Shown in pieces: positions 6,553 to 7,227 of a stretch of 7,227 bases of DNA. The stretch covers positions 1 through 7,227 of the forward strand of contig CBDURE010000166.1 in assembly GCA_965369605.1 (NCBI GenBank), written 5' to 3'. Source of the DNA: JAGGVT01 sp965369605 (GTDB lineage: Bacteria > JAJVIF01 > JAGGVT01). The position numbers and the translations under genes were made by a program. How positions within the stretch are numbered: the first letter of the stretch is position 1; the number at the start of each line of letters is the position of its first letter. The notes below the pieces were generated by a model that was not told the DNA's origin, made no database searches, and saw only the letters and a program-made list of their open reading frames with translations.

Positions 6553-6646
6553 TAACCGGTTATTATTTCGCCCTTTATTAAATTGACTTAAGGTTAATTA
6601 ACTCTCTTAAAGAGAAATTTGTTTCATTTAGAGCTATTAATATTAA
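6553..6646. promoter_or_regulatory. Cluster of short AT-rich palindromes upstream of flgN
   Basis: Four perfect short palindromes lie within 94 bp: TAACCGGTTA (6553-6562), GTTAATTAAC (6593-6602), TCTCTTAAAGAGA (6603-6615) and TTAATATTAA (6637-6646). They start 25 bp upstream of the flgN start codon, where promoter and operator sites are expected. The second and third are directly adjacent. They may be binding sites for dimeric regulators; no known operator is recognised. In AT-rich DNA some short palindromes arise by chance. Confidence 0.3.
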
Positions 6647-6688
6647 GGAGAAGGGGGTCTGTGGTGGTGAAACTGATGCATGGATTAA

Positions 6689-6725
6689 TTGGGATTAATT
6701 GGTGCCAGGTACCAATAGATTCCAA
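6689..6725 (+). repeat. Palindromic repeat, copy A
   Basis: Centred on 6707 with core ATTGGTGCCAGGTACCAAT (6698-6716). Pairing extends to 6689 and 6725 with one mismatch (6697/6717). All three imperfect pairs (6704/6710, 6696/6718, 6693/6721) are G-T on the plus strand, so a plus-strand RNA would form a nearly complete hairpin with G-U pairs while the minus strand would have A-C mismatches. The left side includes a 10-bp tandem repeat, GGATTAATTG at 6682-6691 and 6692-6701. It is in the opposite orientation to copies B and C. Confidence 0.8.
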
Positions 6726-6755
6726 GGTGGGTGCAAAGTCAGGAAAAGTATCAAG

Positions 6756-6778
6756 ATTCCGTCATTCCCGCTTTCGGG
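6756..6778 (+). repeat. Fragment of a CGTCATTCC-type dispersed repeat
   Basis: Contains CGTCATTCC (6760-6768) followed by CCGC-TTTC-GGG, which can form a small CCCG/CGGG hairpin. The same 9-mer occurs on the minus strand at 7010-7018 and 7084-7092. The CGTCATTCC block is common in dispersed repeats of environmental bacteria; here it looks like a truncated copy. Confidence 0.4.
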
Positions 6779-6864
6779 CTTGTTGAAAAACCTCACTTTG
6801 CCGTAACCCGACATGCCCTTATTAGAAAATGTGAATCCAGCCAAATAACCATCGTGGGCATGCC

Positions 6865-6897
6865 GAAATTAATTGGTACCTGGCACCAATTAATTTC
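6865..6897 (-). repeat. Palindromic repeat, copy B
   Basis: A 33-bp near-perfect palindrome centred on 6881, with arms GAAATTAATTGGTACC and GGCACCAATTAATTTC. The only imperfect pair is 6878/6884, which is A-C on the plus strand and G-T on the minus strand, so the minus strand is the better folding strand. Its minus-strand core is the same 19-mer as copy A. The centre lies 174 bp from that of copy A. Confidence 0.85.
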
Positions 6898-6900
6898 ATA

Positions 6901-6920
6901 CGAAGCGGGTGGGCGGAATC
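6901..6920 (+). repeat. Degenerate partial copy of the CGAAGCGAGGTGG repeat
   Basis: CGAAGCGGGTGGGCGGAATC-type sequence in plus orientation, matching with gaps the minus-strand sequence of 6971-6996. The two form a loose inverted repeat around about 50 bp of pyrimidine-rich DNA. It begins 3 bp after palindrome B. Confidence 0.4.
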
Positions 6921-6972
6921 CTTTCTTCTTTTCTCTAATCAGTAGCTGTGCGTTCCGTCGATTTTTAAAGGG

Positions 6973-7014
6973 ATTCCGACCATCCACCTCGCTTCGCTCC
7001 TCGGATGTCGGAAT
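6973..7014 (-). repeat. Hairpin repeat with ATTCCGAC/GTCGGAAT stem
   Basis: ATTCCGACCATCC (6973-6985) pairs with GGATGTCGGAAT (7003-7014) as a 12-bp stem with one bulged C. The inner segment CCTCGCTTCGCTCCTC (6987-7002) contains its own short GCG/CGC pairing. This is a long, stable structure on either strand and belongs to a dispersed-repeat type with a GAGCGAAGCGAGG centre that I associate with environmental genomes. It could act as a bidirectional transcript end, since it lies between flgN and whatever lies to the right. Confidence 0.7.
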
Positions 7015-7040
7015 GACGTTTTTCTTACTGTTTGGAGGCT
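7003..7040. repeat. Direct repeat, unit 1
   Basis: The first 18 bp, GGATGTCGGAATGACGTT, recur exactly at 7077-7094. The similarity continues more weakly for 20 bp (14 of 20 identical), giving 32 of 38 with 7077-7114. Unit 1 also supplies the right arm of the hairpin at 6973-7014. Palindrome C lies between the two units. Confidence 0.8.
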
Positions 7041-7042
7041 CA

Positions 7043-7069
7043 ATAAATTGGTACCTGGCACCAATTTAT
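7043..7069 (-). repeat. Palindromic repeat, copy C, flanked by 5-bp direct repeats
   Basis: A 27-bp near-perfect palindrome centred on 7056 with arms ATAAATTGGTACC and GGCACCAATTTAT. The single imperfect pair (7053/7059) is G-T on the minus strand. GCTCA occurs immediately on both sides (7038-7042 and 7070-7074), exactly at the palindrome's ends, as a target-site duplication would. The centre lies 175 bp from that of copy B. Confidence 0.85.
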
Positions 7070-7076
7070 GCTCAGT

Positions 7077-7114
7077 GGATGTCGGAATGACGTTATTGTT
7101 GCTGTTTGAGGGTT
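7077..7114. repeat. Direct repeat, unit 2
   Basis: Second copy of the 38-bp repeat at 7003-7040 (18 exact bases, then 14 of 20). Unlike unit 1 it is not joined to the left half of the hairpin. If palindrome C plus one GCTCA copy are removed, units 1 and 2 become adjacent with a period of 42 bp. Confidence 0.75.
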
Positions 7115-7227
7115 ATGAGTCACCTTCCAAGGTTCGCCCCTACATTAGCGCTTTTGAAATAGCCCCTTTTTCACCGTAGATTCTCTCTTCCAAGTCAAGG
7201 ATAAATAAGAAAGAATTCATGCATGCA

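Larger units (their letters stand above)
6529..7227. other. Gene-free, repeat-rich intergenic region upstream of flgN
   Basis: About 700 bp with no credible gene on either strand; open frames here are short and run through the repeats. The flgN-proximal 120 bp are AT-rich with several palindromes and probably hold the flgNKL promoter, although I found no -35/-10 pair strong enough to place it. From about 6680 on, the sequence is a mosaic of palindromes, hairpins and direct repeats, listed separately. Around 7129-7142 the sequence GGTTCGCCCCTAC resembles half of another repeat type I associate with environmental genomes. The last 80 bp (about 7145-7227) show nothing recognisable apart from a short GCATGCA-type palindrome at the edge. 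Confidence 0.7.

Noticed and set aside
6661..6786. Small plus-strand frame starting GTG-GTG-GTG after an AAGGAG site
   Set aside because: The 41 codons run through palindrome A and the CGTCATTCC repeat, and the peptide has no recognisable feature; the AAGGAG is likely chance.
6866..6896. Sigma-54 promoter suggested by TGGCAC in palindrome B
   Set aside because: The required GC element at the correct distance is missing; TGGCAC is part of the palindrome core.
6731..7090. Plus-strand (6731-7090) and minus-strand (6793-6987) frames in the repeat region
   Set aside because: Both are made of palindromes and dispersed repeats; the similar INWCQVPI peptides come from translating the palindrome itself.

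Overview
The window holds the end-of-hook (junction) section of a bacterial flagellar gene cluster, entirely on the minus strand, with a CRISPR array at one edge and a gene-free stretch full of palindromic repeats at the other. Read in the direction of transcription (right to left) the order is: repeat-rich spacer (7227-6529), flgN (chaperone), flgK (HAP1), flgL (HAP3, about three times the usual size), a short promoter region, fliW and csrA (post-transcriptional control of flagellin), then at least four 36-bp CRISPR repeats separated by 30-bp spacers that run to the left edge.

Organism: FlgN-FlgK-FlgL followed by FliW-CsrA occurs in Firmicutes, Spirochaetes, Planctomycetes-like lineages, several 'deltaproteobacterial' groups and many uncultured phyla. 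The oversized FlgL and FlgK, the TTG and GTG starts, and dispersed repeats of the GTCATTCCGACATCC and GGTTCGCCCCTAC types, which I associate with environmental bacterial genomes, suggest an uncultured motile bacterium of moderate GC content. I cannot assign a phylum from this window.

How the genes work together: FlgN keeps FlgK and FlgL soluble and delivers them to the flagellar export gate. FlgK and FlgL then form the two-layer junction between hook and filament. FliW binds CsrA and flagellin, so that CsrA represses flagellin mRNA only when free flagellin is scarce. flgN, flgK and flgL lie 21 and 41 bp apart and probably form one transcript. fliW-csrA has its own extended -10 promoter and a 5' hairpin.

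Less ordinary parts: (1) the CRISPR repeat resembles type II-C repeats and contains a -35/-10 pair (TTGACT, 16 bp, TACAAT) pointing into the next spacer; no cas gene or tracrRNA is visible here. (2) The spacer upstream of flgN carries three copies of a palindrome with core ATTGGTGCC-A-GGTACCAAT. One copy has 5-bp direct repeats exactly at its ends and interrupts an older tandem repeat, which suggests a very small mobile element. (3) FlgL has about 600 extra residues made of about five related beta-rich modules, and FlgK carries one similar module.
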